DNA of 64,000 nucleotides from Ferruginibacter lapsinanis (GCF_020783315.1 NZ_CP086063.1:2034501-2098500), one strand, 5' to 3'. Numbered from the stretch's first letter, positions 8,935 to 19,101 are shown. A program made the numbers and translations. The notes: a model not told the origin generated them from the sequence alone.

Positions 8935-10047
8935 TTAGATGCCGCTTAAAAAGCTGCTTTGTATGTAATCTGTTACCGCTATAAGGTCATTGTCTTTTTC
9001 GTATACTTTCAGTTGCCTGTCTGCACCTGTACCTTGCTCAAGCATAGTATGTACATAATTAATGGCATGCTTACTGCCTAAATGAGGTACTACATCATCA
9101 ATGAATTCCAGTAGTTCATAGATCAGTACCCTGGTGTTCACTTCTGTTTCTTTTCCAAAATCTATCAGGCTTCCGTCAATACCATATCTGCTTGCTCTCC
9201 ATTTGTTTTCGTTTATTAATGCCCGTGAGTACGACATAAAATTAAGATTCTGCATTCTCAGCTTATATAGCTTTGCACTTACGGCCTGAAATAAGGCTGC
9301 AATAGTAATTGTTTCCTGTACTGTCATCGGTACATCACAAATACGATATTCAACTGTATTAAAGAAAGGATGTACTCTAAGGTCCCACCATATTTTTTTG
9401 GCATTGTCTATGCAATTGGTTTTTACTAATAGCTTTACATAATTTTCGTAGGCTTCAATACTTTCATAATAATCGGGGATGCCGGTACGAGGGAATTTGT
9501 CAAATACTTTACTTCTAAAACTTTTATAGCCTGTTTTTCTACCTTCCCAAAAAGGGGAGTTGGTGCTTAGTGCATAAATATGGGGGAGAAAATATCTGGC
9601 TGCATTGGCAATATGGATGGCCATTTCCCTGGTTTCCATGCCCACATGCACATGCAGACCAAAAATTAAATTACTTCTGGCAGCTTCCTGCAATTCGTTT
9701 ACTATTTCACTGTAACGGGCATGGTCGGTGATCAGTTGGCTTTCCCAATGGCTGAATGGATGTGTACCAGATGCTCCAACTTTTAATCCCAGGTTTTCTG
9801 CAATGCCGCTAATTGTTTTTCGTAATGTAGCAACATCAACAAAAGCCTCATCAACGTTCTGACAGATATCTGTGCCCACTTCAACAACAGCCTGGTGCAT
9901 TTCTGCTTTCACTTTATCCTTGATCACTTTTTGACCTTCCTGTACAATTTTTTGTTCATGACTTTTTAGCTCTCTCGTTACAGGGTCTATTACCATGTAT
10001 TCTTCTTCTACGCCGAGGGTAAAATTTTTATATGAAATATTAGCCAT
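8935..10047 (-). CDS. Carboxylate-amine ligase, YbdK/GCS2 family
   Basis: The 370-residue protein matches the COG2170/GCS2 family in length and in its N-terminal signature LGVEEEYMVIDP (11-22). Further family landmarks are HVHVGM near the middle and WWDLRVHPFFNTVEYRICD later. YbdK proteins have weak glutamate-cysteine ligase activity in vitro, but their natural substrates are generally unknown. Its position between a RimK-like ATP-grasp gene (124 bp upstream) and a glutamine amidotransferase (41 bp downstream) points to a dedicated ligase in a small-molecule pathway rather than glutathione synthesis. Confidence 0.92.
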   Translation of the reverse strand: MANISYKNFTLGVEEEYMVIDPVTRELKSHEQKIVQEGQKVIKDKVKAEMHQAVVEVGTDICQNVDEAFVDVATLRKTISGIAENLGLKVGASGTHPFSHWESQLITDHARYSEIVNELQEAARSNLIFGLHVHVGMETREMAIHIANAARYFLPHIYALSTNSPFWEGRKTGYKSFRSKVFDKFPRTGIPDYYESIEAYENYVKLLVKTNCIDNAKKIWWDLRVHPFFNTVEYRICDVPMTVQETITIAALFQAVSAKLYKLRMQNLNFMSYSRALINENKWRASRYGIDGSLIDFGKETEVNTRVLIYELLEFIDDVVPHLGSKHAINYVHTMLEQGTGADRQLKVYEKDNDLIAVTDYIQSSFLSGI

Positions 10048-10170
10048 GATTATTTGAAATTTTTGGATTTAAGATTTGCAATTTCTTTTGAGATGCTAGA
10101 GCTTATTTTAAAGGAAGACTTTAAAAATTCAAATAAAATTGTAAATCCCAAATCGTAATTCGTAAATTCT

Positions 10171-11121
10171 TTATAATGATCCTTTGTTAATACTCTTCCT
10201 AAGATATTCTCCCCAGGTTAAATTATCTTTTCCTGCTTTATGTTCTTTCGCTTTTTCAATTGCGTAGGTTGCAGCTGTTTCTACTACCCATTCAAAATTT
10301 TCTTCGCCAACGCTGGCCAGATCTGCATCCGGGGCAGGGTTGCAAAAATCGATGGCATATGGCACGCCATCTCTTAACGCTAATTCTACCGTATTAAAAT
10401 CATAGCCGAGGTATTCGTTAATTTTTAAAACGATATCGGTCATCATTTTTATTTTTTCTTTAGATGGCTTAAAATCTGCAACATAACGAAGATGATGAGG
10501 ATTACGAGGTTCGTAACTCATTATGCGTACATGTTTTCCGCCAATGCAATAACAACGATAGTATTCTTCAAAAATAATTTCTTCCTGAAGCATCATTACC
10601 AATTCGCCTGTCTCGGCGTGTTTTGTAAAAAAATCTTCCCGGTCAGTTAATTTGTACACGTTTTTCCATCCGCCTCCGGCAAATGGTTTCATATATGCAG
10701 GAAACCCTACATAGTTAAAGATACTTCCCCAATCTAAAGGGTAAGAAAGATTTGAAAAAGATTCATGAGCAGTATCGGTAGGTAATTCATACGATGGAAG
10801 AATAACTGTTTTTGGAACTGCGACCCCAATTTTTGTCATTAAACAATTATTGAAAAACTTCTCATCAGCACTCCACCAAAACGGATTGTTGATCACCGCC
10901 GTGCCACATAATGCTGCATTTTTTAAAAATGCCCTGTAAAAGGGCACATCCTGTGATATACGATCTACTATCACTGTATAACCACAATCTTCGCCCTGCA
11001 TTACTTTTTCAATGTGTACAGGTTCTGCTTTTATTCCTTTAATTTTTTTACTGTTAATTCTTTCAACAAATGCCTCAGGGAAAGTTCGTTCCTTGCCAAA
11101 TAAAATGCCAATTTTTTTCAT
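10171..11121 (-). CDS. RimK-like ATP-grasp ligase (first gene of cluster)
   Basis: This 316-residue ATP-grasp enzyme shows the ATP-binding lysine region GFPAYMKPFAGGGWKN (139-154, K145), the adenine-side strand MLQEEI (177-182) and the metal-binding C-terminal region with E246, D258 and N261 (NTVELALRDG, then AIDFCNPAPD). This resembles RimK and D-Ala-D-Ala-ligase-type enzymes that add amino acids to a carboxylate. It is the promoter-proximal gene of the minus-strand operon, with a strong promoter at 11159-11190. The acceptor is unknown. Confidence 0.88.
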   Translation of the reverse strand: MKKIGILFGKERTFPEAFVERINSKKIKGIKAEPVHIEKVMQGEDCGYTVIVDRISQDVPFYRAFLKNAALCGTAVINNPFWWSADEKFFNNCLMTKIGVAVPKTVILPSYELPTDTAHESFSNLSYPLDWGSIFNYVGFPAYMKPFAGGGWKNVYKLTDREDFFTKHAETGELVMMLQEEIIFEEYYRCYCIGGKHVRIMSYEPRNPHHLRYVADFKPSKEKIKMMTDIVLKINEYLGYDFNTVELALRDGVPYAIDFCNPAPDADLASVGEENFEWVVETAATYAIEKAKEHKAGKDNLTWGEYLRKSINKGSL

Positions 11122-11158
11122 ACGCTTAATTTTAGTGAGAGCTGTCTGTATATCCTAC

Positions 11159-11190
11159 CAAATATATTTTTTTAAAAGGGATTAAACAAA
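11159..11190 (-). promoter_or_regulatory. Promoter of the amidoligase operon
   Basis: On the minus strand TTTG (11190-11187) is followed after 20 bp by TATATTTG (11166-11159), an excellent -33/-7 pair, 37 bp before the ATG at 11121. Confidence 0.7.
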
Positions 11191-11243
11191 TTATGTTTAT
11201 CATTCAAATCTTGGCTTTCAGGCTGTGCTAATTTTACTTTTCT

Positions 11244-11251
11244 TATTTTTG
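11244..11251 (+). promoter_or_regulatory. -7 box of the divergent esterase gene
   Basis: TATTTTTG fits TAnnTTTG. Transcription would start near 11257, which argues against the upstream in-frame GTG at 11225 as the esterase start. No good -33 element is visible. Confidence 0.45.
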
Positions 11252-11257
11252 ACGATT

Positions 11258-12070
11258 ATGGTAATAGAAAAAATGAGCAATAGCAGGGTAGAGAATCATT
11301 TATTGACCTCTGTGTTTTTGCAAAGAGAGGTGAAGGTTGATTGTTTTCTTCCTGTTGGAAAAACGCTGTCTGAAGGAATGAGTTTATTGTTGATCAATGA
11401 TGGGCAAGACCTGGTGAAAATGGATTTTAACCACATGCTGGAATCTTTATACACACAGAGAACAATAGAGCCAATATTTTGTGTAGGCATACATTGCAGT
11501 GCTGATAGGAAAAATGAATATGGTACTGCAGGGGTTTTGGATTATCAGGGACTGGGTGCAAAAGCAGCTTTGTATACTCGTTTTATTTTCGAAGAATTAT
11601 TGCCTTTCATCAGAAAGAAATATTCTATAAGATCATTCAAGGAAAAGTCGTTCGCCGGGTTTTCTTTAGGAGGCTTGTCTGCTTTGGATATTGCGTGGAA
11701 AAATTCCGAAGAGTTTACAAAGGTTGGCGTATTCAGTGGCTCTCTTTGGTGGAGAGACCGATCTGCAGAAGCACCGGATTTTAATGAAGAAACTGACCGG
11801 ATCATGCACAGGCAGATACGGGAAGGCAATTTTGCCCCGTGGCTTAATTTCTTTTTTGAAGTAGGTACATTAGACGAAACAGCAGATAGAAATAATAACG
11901 GTATCATTGATACGATAGATGATACCATCGGTTTAATTGATGAACTTGAAAAAAAGGGATATGATAGATCCGCTCAAATAAGATACCTGGAGTTGCAGGA
12001 TGGCAAACATGATGTATCTACCTGGGCAAGAGCTTTCCCGGAATTTTTACAATGGGGATGGGGCAAATAG
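11258..12070 (+). CDS. Esterase-family alpha/beta hydrolase
   Basis: The protein has an alpha/beta hydrolase nucleophile elbow GFSLGG and a late acid/histidine pair (DGKHDVSTW), matching the esterase D/Fes-type putative esterase family. I start it at the ATG at 11258; an ATG at 11273 is equally possible, and the GTG at 11225 would lie upstream of the apparent -7 box and add a stray hydrophobic leader. There is no convincing signal peptide, so it is probably cytoplasmic. It diverges from the amidoligase operon and could hydrolyse an ester or amide of its product; that link is inference. Confidence 0.82.
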   Translation: MVIEKMSNSRVENHLLTSVFLQREVKVDCFLPVGKTLSEGMSLLLINDGQDLVKMDFNHMLESLYTQRTIEPIFCVGIHCSADRKNEYGTAGVLDYQGLGAKAALYTRFIFEELLPFIRKKYSIRSFKEKSFAGFSLGGLSALDIAWKNSEEFTKVGVFSGSLWWRDRSAEAPDFNEETDRIMHRQIREGNFAPWLNFFFEVGTLDETADRNNNGIIDTIDDTIGLIDELEKKGYDRSAQIRYLELQDGKHDVSTWARAFPEFLQWGWGK

Positions 12071-12094
12071 AGATAAATAAATTATTCAATGAAT

Positions 12095-12126
12095 AAAAAA
12101 ACCTCTGCATTTGCAGAGGTTTTTTT
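12095..12126. terminator. Bidirectional terminator between esterase and Oar-like receptor
   Basis: A stem AACCTCTGCA/TGCAGAGGTT with a two-base TT centre is flanked by an A-run on the left and a T-run on the right, so it can end both converging genes. Confidence 0.92.
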
Positions 12127-12146
12127 ATTTGGTGTATTTTCTGTTT

Positions 12147-15100
12147 TTAATTCAAAATATATCTTAACCCTAATTGTATGCTCCATGTACTTGAAGCAGA
12201 AAAGTTAGCTTGATAAGCTTTTGTAGGACCATCAGGATTAAATGTGAACTTAGGATTGTTCCTATTAAAAGATTCAGCACCTGTATTGTTAGAACTGCTC
12301 GGTGTACCTAAGATACCCATGTCTGAGAAAGTTCCAAAAGTGTAAGAGTATTTGTATCCCCAATCTTTATTGATCAGGTTAAGTACATTGATTATATCTG
12401 CACTGGCTTGCAAAGTATGTTTTTTGCCACCTACTTTTAATGAAAAGTCCTGTAAGATCCTGGCGTCAAGAGAATTTAACCAAGGCAATAATCCTGCGTA
12501 TTTATCAAAGTATTTGCCTTTGTTTTTACTTAAGGCTTTGTCACTGTTTATAAAGTTAAAGAATGCATCACTCTGTTGTTTGGCCGTATATGTTTTCGAA
12601 CCAACTTTAAATCCTTCTACAAAAGTAATTTCTGTAGCATCTTTTGGTACATAAATAACATCATTTGTTGCGCCATCGCCATTAATATCAGCACCATAAC
12701 GGAAAGTATATCTTTCCTGAGATGAACCGGTATAAACCAGGCCGATTGTAGTAGCCATATTTTTGTGTGCATATTCAAATCGTTTTGTAAGTGATGCTAC
12801 AACACGATGAGGAATTGAGTAGTTAGAATAGCCGAGATCCGGTATGTTGGGATTATAAGTAATGTTGTTGGTGGTCCATCCGCTTCCAGATTGATCACTG
12901 CTGCCAATCGCCACTTCATCTGCATAGGTATAAGCATATGCTACACTGGCCTCCCAGCCTTTTGAAAATGATTTTTGTAAGGAAGTAGAGAAGGAGAAAC
13001 TACCACCTTTGTTGATATTGTCCATTACCGCCATTTGGTTAACGCCGGAATTTAATTTCGTGTTGTAGTAAGGTTTGTCTTTTAAGCTACCACCTAAACT
13101 TCCATTTTGAGCACCCAGATTAGCGTTACGGAAATATACATTGTTTCTGATCTTAGAATATAATGCCTCTATTGTCAGAGTAAGTGTATTACTTAATTTT
13201 TTATCTATTGCCAGATTTGTTTTCCATACTTGTGGCATTTTAAAATCTTTTGCTACGGCGCTGTAACTCGATCCGCTTGGTATGCTGGTACCTACAGGAG
13301 GAGGATTAGTTGGGATATAAGTTGTTCTGTCTGTACTATATCTGATTGCGGCCAGATCCGCTCCAGTTGGCGTGTAGGATGCTCTTACAATACCATTGTC
13401 TCCTACTTGGTTCACCAGCCAGATAAAAGGAATACGGCCTGTAAATAAACCGGTACCACCTCTTACGATCAATGATTTATCACCTTCCACATCATAGGTA
13501 AAGCCTACTCTTGGGGAAACCAATAATTTTGCTTCAGGCCATTTGCTAACATCAAAACTTTCATCAACACCATTTTCATCTTTAAATACCACCGCTTCCA
13601 GTGCCGGGTTTTTTGCAGGTGTATAAGGATAGAAAGGTTTGTCTACTCTTACACCATATGTCAATTTAAATTTATTAGAAGCACTCCAAACATCCTGAAC
13701 GTATACACCCAACTGAGCAAATTTTGCTGATGGAACATTTACGCCGGTAGGGTTGGCAGGATCGTATGTAACATTAAAAAATGAAGGAGCTTTGTTGTCT
13801 ATGAAATCCTGTAATGAGGCATATCTGTAATAAGAAGGCCCGCCGGAACTCATGAATGAGTTTTCAAAGGTCATATACTCATAACTCACCCCGCCGGTAA
13901 TAACATGCTTGCCTAGATTTGCTGTTACGTTATCAGATACATTGTATGCAATATCCTTAATACTGTTCTTGTAAGAAAAAAGATCTGTTCCAAGAGAAAT
14001 GTATACGTTACTGGCATCTTTCATGATATCAACAAAAGGCGCTGCAACATTTGGCACTCTCTTGGGTTGGTTATCGGTGTATGATGCAATCAATTGGTTA
14101 CTTACTTTATTACTGATAGTTGAGTTTAATTCAATAACACCTGAAATTACTTTGGTGTTGTTTTTAAAATTAGTGCCATCAAAAGCTAGTCCGCCGTTAG
14201 TTCCACCTCTTCTTCCATTATTTAATCTTGTTGCACCCGTTGGTCCGCTTGAAGTATTCACCATGTCGTCATCATTTGTTTCTGATTGACTATAACGGGC
14301 ACTTAATCTGTGTTTATTAGAGATGACCCAATCTATCCTTCCTAAAAATTTGAAATTATCTGTTTGGAAATTATACCCTTCATAAATACCCGGGTCAAAT
14401 CCGTAGTTATTGATCACGTGTGTACGAACCAGATCAAGATCAGTTGCTAATACGGGTGTTAACTGAGGATTGCCATCATTTGTACCAGGGCGTTTTGCCA
14501 ACCAATTTTGACCGGGTAATGTTCTTTTCTCACCCTCTGCATTAACAAAAAAGAATAGTTTGTTTTTTATGATAGGTCCGCCAATGCTTCCTCCATAAGT
14601 TTTGGCAGAAAGTTTAGATACATCAACTGTTTGATTGAGAACTTTTGTACCGTATAAATTGTGTCCTCTGTTCATGACAAATGCAGTTGCGTACCAATTG
14701 TTGGTACCTCTTCTTGTAACTGCATTTACTCCACCACCAACAAATCCAGCTTGTCTTACATCAAAAGGAGCTATGTTTACCTGTACCTGATCGATCGCAT
14801 CGATTGAAATAGCAGATGAAGCACCTCCCGGTACAAAACCATCGCCGCCACGTCCAAAGTTATTATTGAACAAAGAGCCATCAATAGTAATGTTGTTATA
14901 GCGGTTATTCATACCGGCAAAACTATTCCCATTACTTTGTGGTGTTAGTTTAGTTACACCTGTTATAGCTCTGCTGATATTTGGTAAGTTTATTAACTGT
15001 GCTCTTGAAATATTTGTAGATGCGCCTGTTTTTTCATTAACAGATTTTCTTCCACCGATCACCACCACGTTTTGAAGATTTGTACTGGTAGGAGACATCT

Positions 15101-15422
15101 CAACTTTTATATCATATTTTTCACCCAGCGGGATGAAAATATCAGTCTTTTTGAAATCACCATTTCCAATAAAAGTTACGGTAATGGAGTATGGCCCTCC
15201 CGGAGGAACATTTGATACATCAAAACGGCCTCCTTTTTTAGAGACCACTTTGTAAACATAATTAGAAGGTTCATACGTAATTGACACATTGGCGCCAACC
15301 AATGGCTCATTCTTTTCGGTCACTACAACACCCGAGATGTTACTGGTAGTAACCTGTGCATCGGATAAAAAGGGGATTGCTAAAAGAGCAATAACCAATT
15401 GACTTAATCTTTTAATAAGCAT
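12147..15422 (-). CDS. Oar-like TonB-dependent receptor with carboxypeptidase-regulatory domain
   Basis: The 1091-residue protein has a signal peptide (cleavage near ...FLSDAQ), a carboxypeptidase-regulatory-like beta-sandwich (about 27-110, SGVVVTEKNEPLVGANVSI), a TonB plug (about 130-240, with NNITIDGSLFNNNFG and AFVGGGVNAVTRRGTN-type stretches) and a long outer-membrane barrel ending LGLRYILN. It most resembles Oar-type TonB-dependent proteins, which in Bacteroidota often handle proteins or peptides rather than glycans. No SusD partner is adjacent, so this is a solitary receptor rather than a glycan-utilisation locus. Confidence 0.9.
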   Translation of the reverse strand: MLIKRLSQLVIALLAIPFLSDAQVTTSNISGVVVTEKNEPLVGANVSITYEPSNYVYKVVSKKGGRFDVSNVPPGGPYSITVTFIGNGDFKKTDIFIPLGEKYDIKVEMSPTSTNLQNVVVIGGRKSVNEKTGASTNISRAQLINLPNISRAITGVTKLTPQSNGNSFAGMNNRYNNITIDGSLFNNNFGRGGDGFVPGGASSAISIDAIDQVQVNIAPFDVRQAGFVGGGVNAVTRRGTNNWYATAFVMNRGHNLYGTKVLNQTVDVSKLSAKTYGGSIGGPIIKNKLFFFVNAEGEKRTLPGQNWLAKRPGTNDGNPQLTPVLATDLDLVRTHVINNYGFDPGIYEGYNFQTDNFKFLGRIDWVISNKHRLSARYSQSETNDDDMVNTSSGPTGATRLNNGRRGGTNGGLAFDGTNFKNNTKVISGVIELNSTISNKVSNQLIASYTDNQPKRVPNVAAPFVDIMKDASNVYISLGTDLFSYKNSIKDIAYNVSDNVTANLGKHVITGGVSYEYMTFENSFMSSGGPSYYRYASLQDFIDNKAPSFFNVTYDPANPTGVNVPSAKFAQLGVYVQDVWSASNKFKLTYGVRVDKPFYPYTPAKNPALEAVVFKDENGVDESFDVSKWPEAKLLVSPRVGFTYDVEGDKSLIVRGGTGLFTGRIPFIWLVNQVGDNGIVRASYTPTGADLAAIRYSTDRTTYIPTNPPPVGTSIPSGSSYSAVAKDFKMPQVWKTNLAIDKKLSNTLTLTIEALYSKIRNNVYFRNANLGAQNGSLGGSLKDKPYYNTKLNSGVNQMAVMDNINKGGSFSFSTSLQKSFSKGWEASVAYAYTYADEVAIGSSDQSGSGWTTNNITYNPNIPDLGYSNYSIPHRVVASLTKRFEYAHKNMATTIGLVYTGSSQERYTFRYGADINGDGATNDVIYVPKDATEITFVEGFKVGSKTYTAKQQSDAFFNFINSDKALSKNKGKYFDKYAGLLPWLNSLDARILQDFSLKVGGKKHTLQASADIINVLNLINKDWGYKYSYTFGTFSDMGILGTPSSSNNTGAESFNRNNPKFTFNPDGPTKAYQANFSASSTWSIQLGLRYILN

Positions 15423-15602
15423 AGTAGTTTGGTTTAGTGAAGTCTAATAAAATATAAATTAGTATAAATATGTTAAACTTTATTAACATTTTGATAAGGC
15501 AAAAGAAAATTGAATCTTGCTGCATCTGATTATTAATTTAATATGAATAAATAATTCCTTATTTCATAATAATTTCAGGGAGAAAAAACTACTAAACCTT
15601 AG

Positions 15603-15610
15603 TAACTTTG
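15603..15610 (+). promoter_or_regulatory. -7 box upstream of ribBA
   Basis: TAACTTTG matches TAnnTTTG and ends 16 bp before the ribBA ATG. I see no FMN-riboswitch-like structure in the short leader. Confidence 0.6.
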
Positions 15611-15626
15611 CGTATAAATTGTAATT

Positions 15627-16832
15627 ATGTTAGATAGTATCGAAAGTGCGATAGAAGACATCAGAAATGGGAAAATGGTCATAGTGGTGGATGATGAAGA
15701 TAGAGAGAATGAGGGCGATTTTTTAACTGCAGCAGAGAATGTTACCCCTGAAGTGATCAATTTCATGAGTACACATGGAAGAGGGCTAATTTGTGCTCCT
15801 TTGTTGGATGAACGTTGTGAAGAATTGAATTTGCAACCAATGGTTGTTGATAATACGGCTTTACATGAAACAGCATTTACTATAAGCGTAGATCTATTAG
15901 GACATGGATGTACTACCGGGATTTCAGCTCACGACAGGGCAAAAACCATCCAGGCATTGATCAATCCAGAAACAAAGCCGGAAGATCTTGGTCGCCCTGG
16001 TCATATTTTCCCATTAAGAGCAAAAAAGGGAGGTGTTTTAAGAAGAGCGGGGCATACAGAGGCAACAGTTGATCTGGCAAGGCTTGCCGGCTTTGCACCA
16101 GCCGGAGTTTTAGTTGAAATTATGAATGAAGACGGATCAATGGCCAGATTACCCGAGTTGAAAGAGATCGCTAAAAAGTTTGACCTGAAACTTATTTCTA
16201 TAAAGGATCTGATCGAATACAGGCTATCTAAAGAAACCCTGATCAGTGAAGAAGAGCGGGTGCAGATGCCAACTAAATATGGCACTTTTGAATTGATTGC
16301 TTTTAAACAATTGAATACCGGCGAAATTCATTTGGCCATTAAAAAAGGCGAATGGAAAAAAGATGAGCCAGTGATGGTAAGAGTGCATAGTAGTTGTATC
16401 ACCGGAGATATTTTAGGTTCTCTTCGCTGCGATTGTGGGGATCAACTGCATATGGCATTAAGAATGATTGAGAAAGAAGGAAAGGGATTGGTGTTGTATA
16501 TGAATCAGGAAGGACGAGGGATAGGGTTACTTAATAAATTGAAAGCATACAAATTGCAGGAGCAAGGGAGAGATACCGTTGAAGCAAATGTTGAACTTGG
16601 TTTTAAAATGGATGAAAGAGATTATGGGGTGGGAGCGCAAATTCTTCGCCATTTGGGTATTAGTAAAATGAAATTGTTGAGCAATAATCCCCGAAAACGT
16701 GCCGGTTTATTGGGTTATGGATTGGAAGTGGTGGGTTCCATTGCAATTGAAATAGATCCGAATCCGCACAACGAAAAATACCTTACTACAAAAAGGGATA
16801 AAATGGGGCACAATATTTTGAACGAAAAATAA
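15627..16832 (+). CDS. ribBA: Bifunctional DHBP synthase / GTP cyclohydrolase II
   Basis: The 401-residue protein fuses two riboflavin-pathway enzymes. The N-terminal RibB half forms dihydroxybutanone phosphate and shows DDEDRENE (22-29) and [13 protein letters not shown]. The C-terminal RibA half opens GTP and has the zinc ligands C257, C268 and C270 ([20 protein letters not shown]) and the EGRGIGL loop. Both active sites look intact. It stands alone and is transcribed from its own promoter. It converges on the T9SS cargo gene with only one base between stop codons. Confidence 0.97.
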   Translation: MLDSIESAIEDIRNGKMVIVVDDEDRENEGDFLTAAENVTPEVINFMSTHGRGLICAPLLDERCEELNLQPMVVDNTALHETAFTISVDLLGHGCTTGISAHDRAKTIQALINPETKPEDLGRPGHIFPLRAKKGGVLRRAGHTEATVDLARLAGFAPAGVLVEIMNEDGSMARLPELKEIAKKFDLKLISIKDLIEYRLSKETLISEEERVQMPTKYGTFELIAFKQLNTGEIHLAIKKGEWKKDEPVMVRVHSSCITGDILGSLRCDCGDQLHMALRMIEKEGKGLVLYMNQEGRGIGLLNKLKAYKLQEQGRDTVEANVELGFKMDERDYGVGAQILRHLGISKMKLLSNNPRKRAGLLGYGLEVVGSIAIEIDPNPHNEKYLTTKRDKMGHNILNEK

Positions 16833-16833
16833 T

Positions 16834-19101
16834 TTACTGCTTTATAAAGCGACTTACACAAAGTTTGTGGCTACCTGAAAAACAACTGAAATTGTATATT
16901 CCTGCCGGAAGATTGGCGCAGTCAATGATAATTTGATTATCACCAGGGGAAACTACAATTGTATTGATCTTTAGTAATTTTCCTGAAACATCTGTGATGG
17001 TAATTTTGAGCTGAGCTTTTTCGATACTCGCAATAGTAAGGAGTAAGTTCCTATTTGTTAAAGCAGAATTTGTTTTGATATCAATAACATTTCTTTTAGT
17101 GTTATCCAGTGCGATGATGTTAGAAAAAGAAATTTGTTGGTTAGCCTCAATCAGTTTTAATCGATAGTATTTAAGCCCGGATATATTTTGCAAATCGGTA
17201 AAATCAAAAGGTTGTTGACAGCGTATATTGTCTGCCGTTATGGTATATATACTGGTAAAGTGTATGGCATCTGATGACTTTTGTACCTCAGCTGTAATAC
17301 CAGCTGATGAACAATACATTGACCATTTCAGTTTATTGCCGGTTACTGTTTTTTGCCCATTAAAATAATTTACAGTTACAGGTACTATTGATAAAAGGGT
17401 GGCACTATCCATAATTCCCCTACTTAAATTGTAGAAACTTCCGGTTGTAGATGTCTGTAATTTAACGGCTCTAACCATATAGATATTATTGCCAATTGTA
17501 GCATTGAAGTCATTAATAGCGGTCCCTGTCGTATAATTTGAGTTAAGCAATTGAAATGTGTCTGCCAGAGATTTAGCCTTGTAAACATAATACCCCAAAA
17601 CATCCGGAGAGGTTGACGGAGTCCAACTTACTCTTAATCCTGTATAGTTACTGCCGCTTATGTTTGTGATGGTAAGATTGGTAGGAGGTTCATACACATA
17701 CATCTTTAAAGTGGGGTCGCCTAGCAAAGTTGTATGTATCATTTGCATTCCATATCCGGATGGAGCATATGTGCTTCTGTTGATACTTGATTCAAATGCA
17801 TCTGCACCGATTGGTTCACCCATTGCCATGTGGTGGAAGAACCAGTTGGGTCTACCTGCCCAACAGTTTACTAATATATTTGATTTGCCCGCTAACGGAG
17901 CTCTTAAAAAATTATCCTGATTATCCCAGTCACCAAAATAACTACCAAACATCATAGTAAATACAGACTGTAATTCTGTTGTTTTAAATAAAGATGTATT
18001 ACCGATACCTCCGGCACTTTGATATCCTCCTGCGCCACAGGCATAACTCCATAAATAATCGTTATTTATCATTCCCAATGAATAGTTGCCGGTACTTACA
18101 CTGTCAGAAGTAAGTAGAGTGTTGAAGTTCCTCCAGCCGTTTTGAGCAAATGCCTCACCGTCAAAATATCCAAAATTATCAGTGATCAATCCTCGCATTC
18201 TGAATTTTTTCTGAACTGTTCTGTAAGTATGGTTTTTATCAAGATATTGCTTCAGTAAAAAAGTGTCATTGCTATTTATTGCAGGCATATTATATACATC
18301 AACTCTACCTGAAAATAATTTCAGATACCGAGTATTGATAAAGCTCTGATCAAATTTACCATCGCCAGGAATATTTTTGTTTTCGGCTCTTGATGCGGTA
18401 ATGTCGTTAACACTGATATCTGTCCAATAAGTAAAACTTGTATCGCAATAATAGGCGTCAGTTGGCCAGGCTCCAACATGGTCATCATGTCCGTCAGGGG
18501 CAATTAATCCGCTGTATGGAACAGGGATATGGCCTAAAATAAATATTCCTTTTACTTTTTGTGTGTCTGCAAGATAGGTGCTTACAATAAATTGTTTGAC
18601 CGATCTTACCGACTGGTTTCTGCCAATATCTTTTCTTACGATGATCCATCCTTCATTGATCAAATCAATTTCTAAGCGGCTGATTTCTGTAAAAAGAGGA
18701 TTGATATAATTACTGTCTACAAGCAATATTATTTTCCCCTGGCTGTGTTTTACAGGCAACTTACTTGCACAATAAACGTAAGAGTATGCAGAGAATGGAG
18801 CAATACTGCTGGTAGCTTTAATATTGTACTCATACCCAATACCGGAAGTAACTGTATTATCTATATAAAATGTATCATTCATTCCCAAGCTAGATGTGAG
18901 CAATGTCCATGAGCTATCTGTCCTGCCTTTTCTTGAAACGGAATATGATTGTGCATTTAACCCCTTCTTCCAACGTAAAGTAAATGACAGGGGGGCATTG
19001 GTCGATGTAACGCTTACATCTAATGATCTGTCTGCCGATGTTTGGGAATAACCAAAAACTGCAGCAAGAAAACAAACAACTAGACCTATTGTTCTTTTCA
19101 T
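16834..19101 (-). CDS. Secreted T9SS cargo with fibronectin-like domains and a possible C25-like core
   Basis: A 755-residue protein with a signal peptide (cut after ...GYSQ), an Fn3-like domain at about 30-110, a central alpha/beta region (about 120-450), a second Fn3-like domain at about 470-560, and a C-terminal beta domain ending in GIYNFSCFSGSHKLCVSRFIKQ-like strands typical of T9SS type A sorting domains. The central region contains ILGHIPVPYSG and LWSYACGAGG, reminiscent of the His and Cys motifs of clan CD peptidases such as gingipains. Spacing between them is unusual, so peptidase activity is only a suggestion. Confidence 0.75.
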   Translation of the reverse strand: MKRTIGLVVCFLAAVFGYSQTSADRSLDVSVTSTNAPLSFTLRWKKGLNAQSYSVSRKGRTDSSWTLLTSSLGMNDTFYIDNTVTSGIGYEYNIKATSSIAPFSAYSYVYCASKLPVKHSQGKIILLVDSNYINPLFTEISRLEIDLINEGWIIVRKDIGRNQSVRSVKQFIVSTYLADTQKVKGIFILGHIPVPYSGLIAPDGHDDHVGAWPTDAYYCDTSFTYWTDISVNDITASRAENKNIPGDGKFDQSFINTRYLKLFSGRVDVYNMPAINSNDTFLLKQYLDKNHTYRTVQKKFRMRGLITDNFGYFDGEAFAQNGWRNFNTLLTSDSVSTGNYSLGMINNDYLWSYACGAGGYQSAGGIGNTSLFKTTELQSVFTMMFGSYFGDWDNQDNFLRAPLAGKSNILVNCWAGRPNWFFHHMAMGEPIGADAFESSINRSTYAPSGYGMQMIHTTLLGDPTLKMYVYEPPTNLTITNISGSNYTGLRVSWTPSTSPDVLGYYVYKAKSLADTFQLLNSNYTTGTAINDFNATIGNNIYMVRAVKLQTSTTGSFYNLSRGIMDSATLLSIVPVTVNYFNGQKTVTGNKLKWSMYCSSAGITAEVQKSSDAIHFTSIYTITADNIRCQQPFDFTDLQNISGLKYYRLKLIEANQQISFSNIIALDNTKRNVIDIKTNSALTNRNLLLTIASIEKAQLKITITDVSGKLLKINTIVVSPGDNQIIIDCANLPAGIYNFSCFSGSHKLCVSRFIKQ

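Noticed and set aside
11225..11257. GTG start for the esterase gene
   Set aside because: It lies upstream of the likely -7 box and would add a stray hydrophobic leader; downstream ATGs are better.
15423..15626. FMN riboswitch upstream of ribBA
   Set aside because: The leader is only a few bases after the -7 box and shows none of the conserved riboswitch elements.
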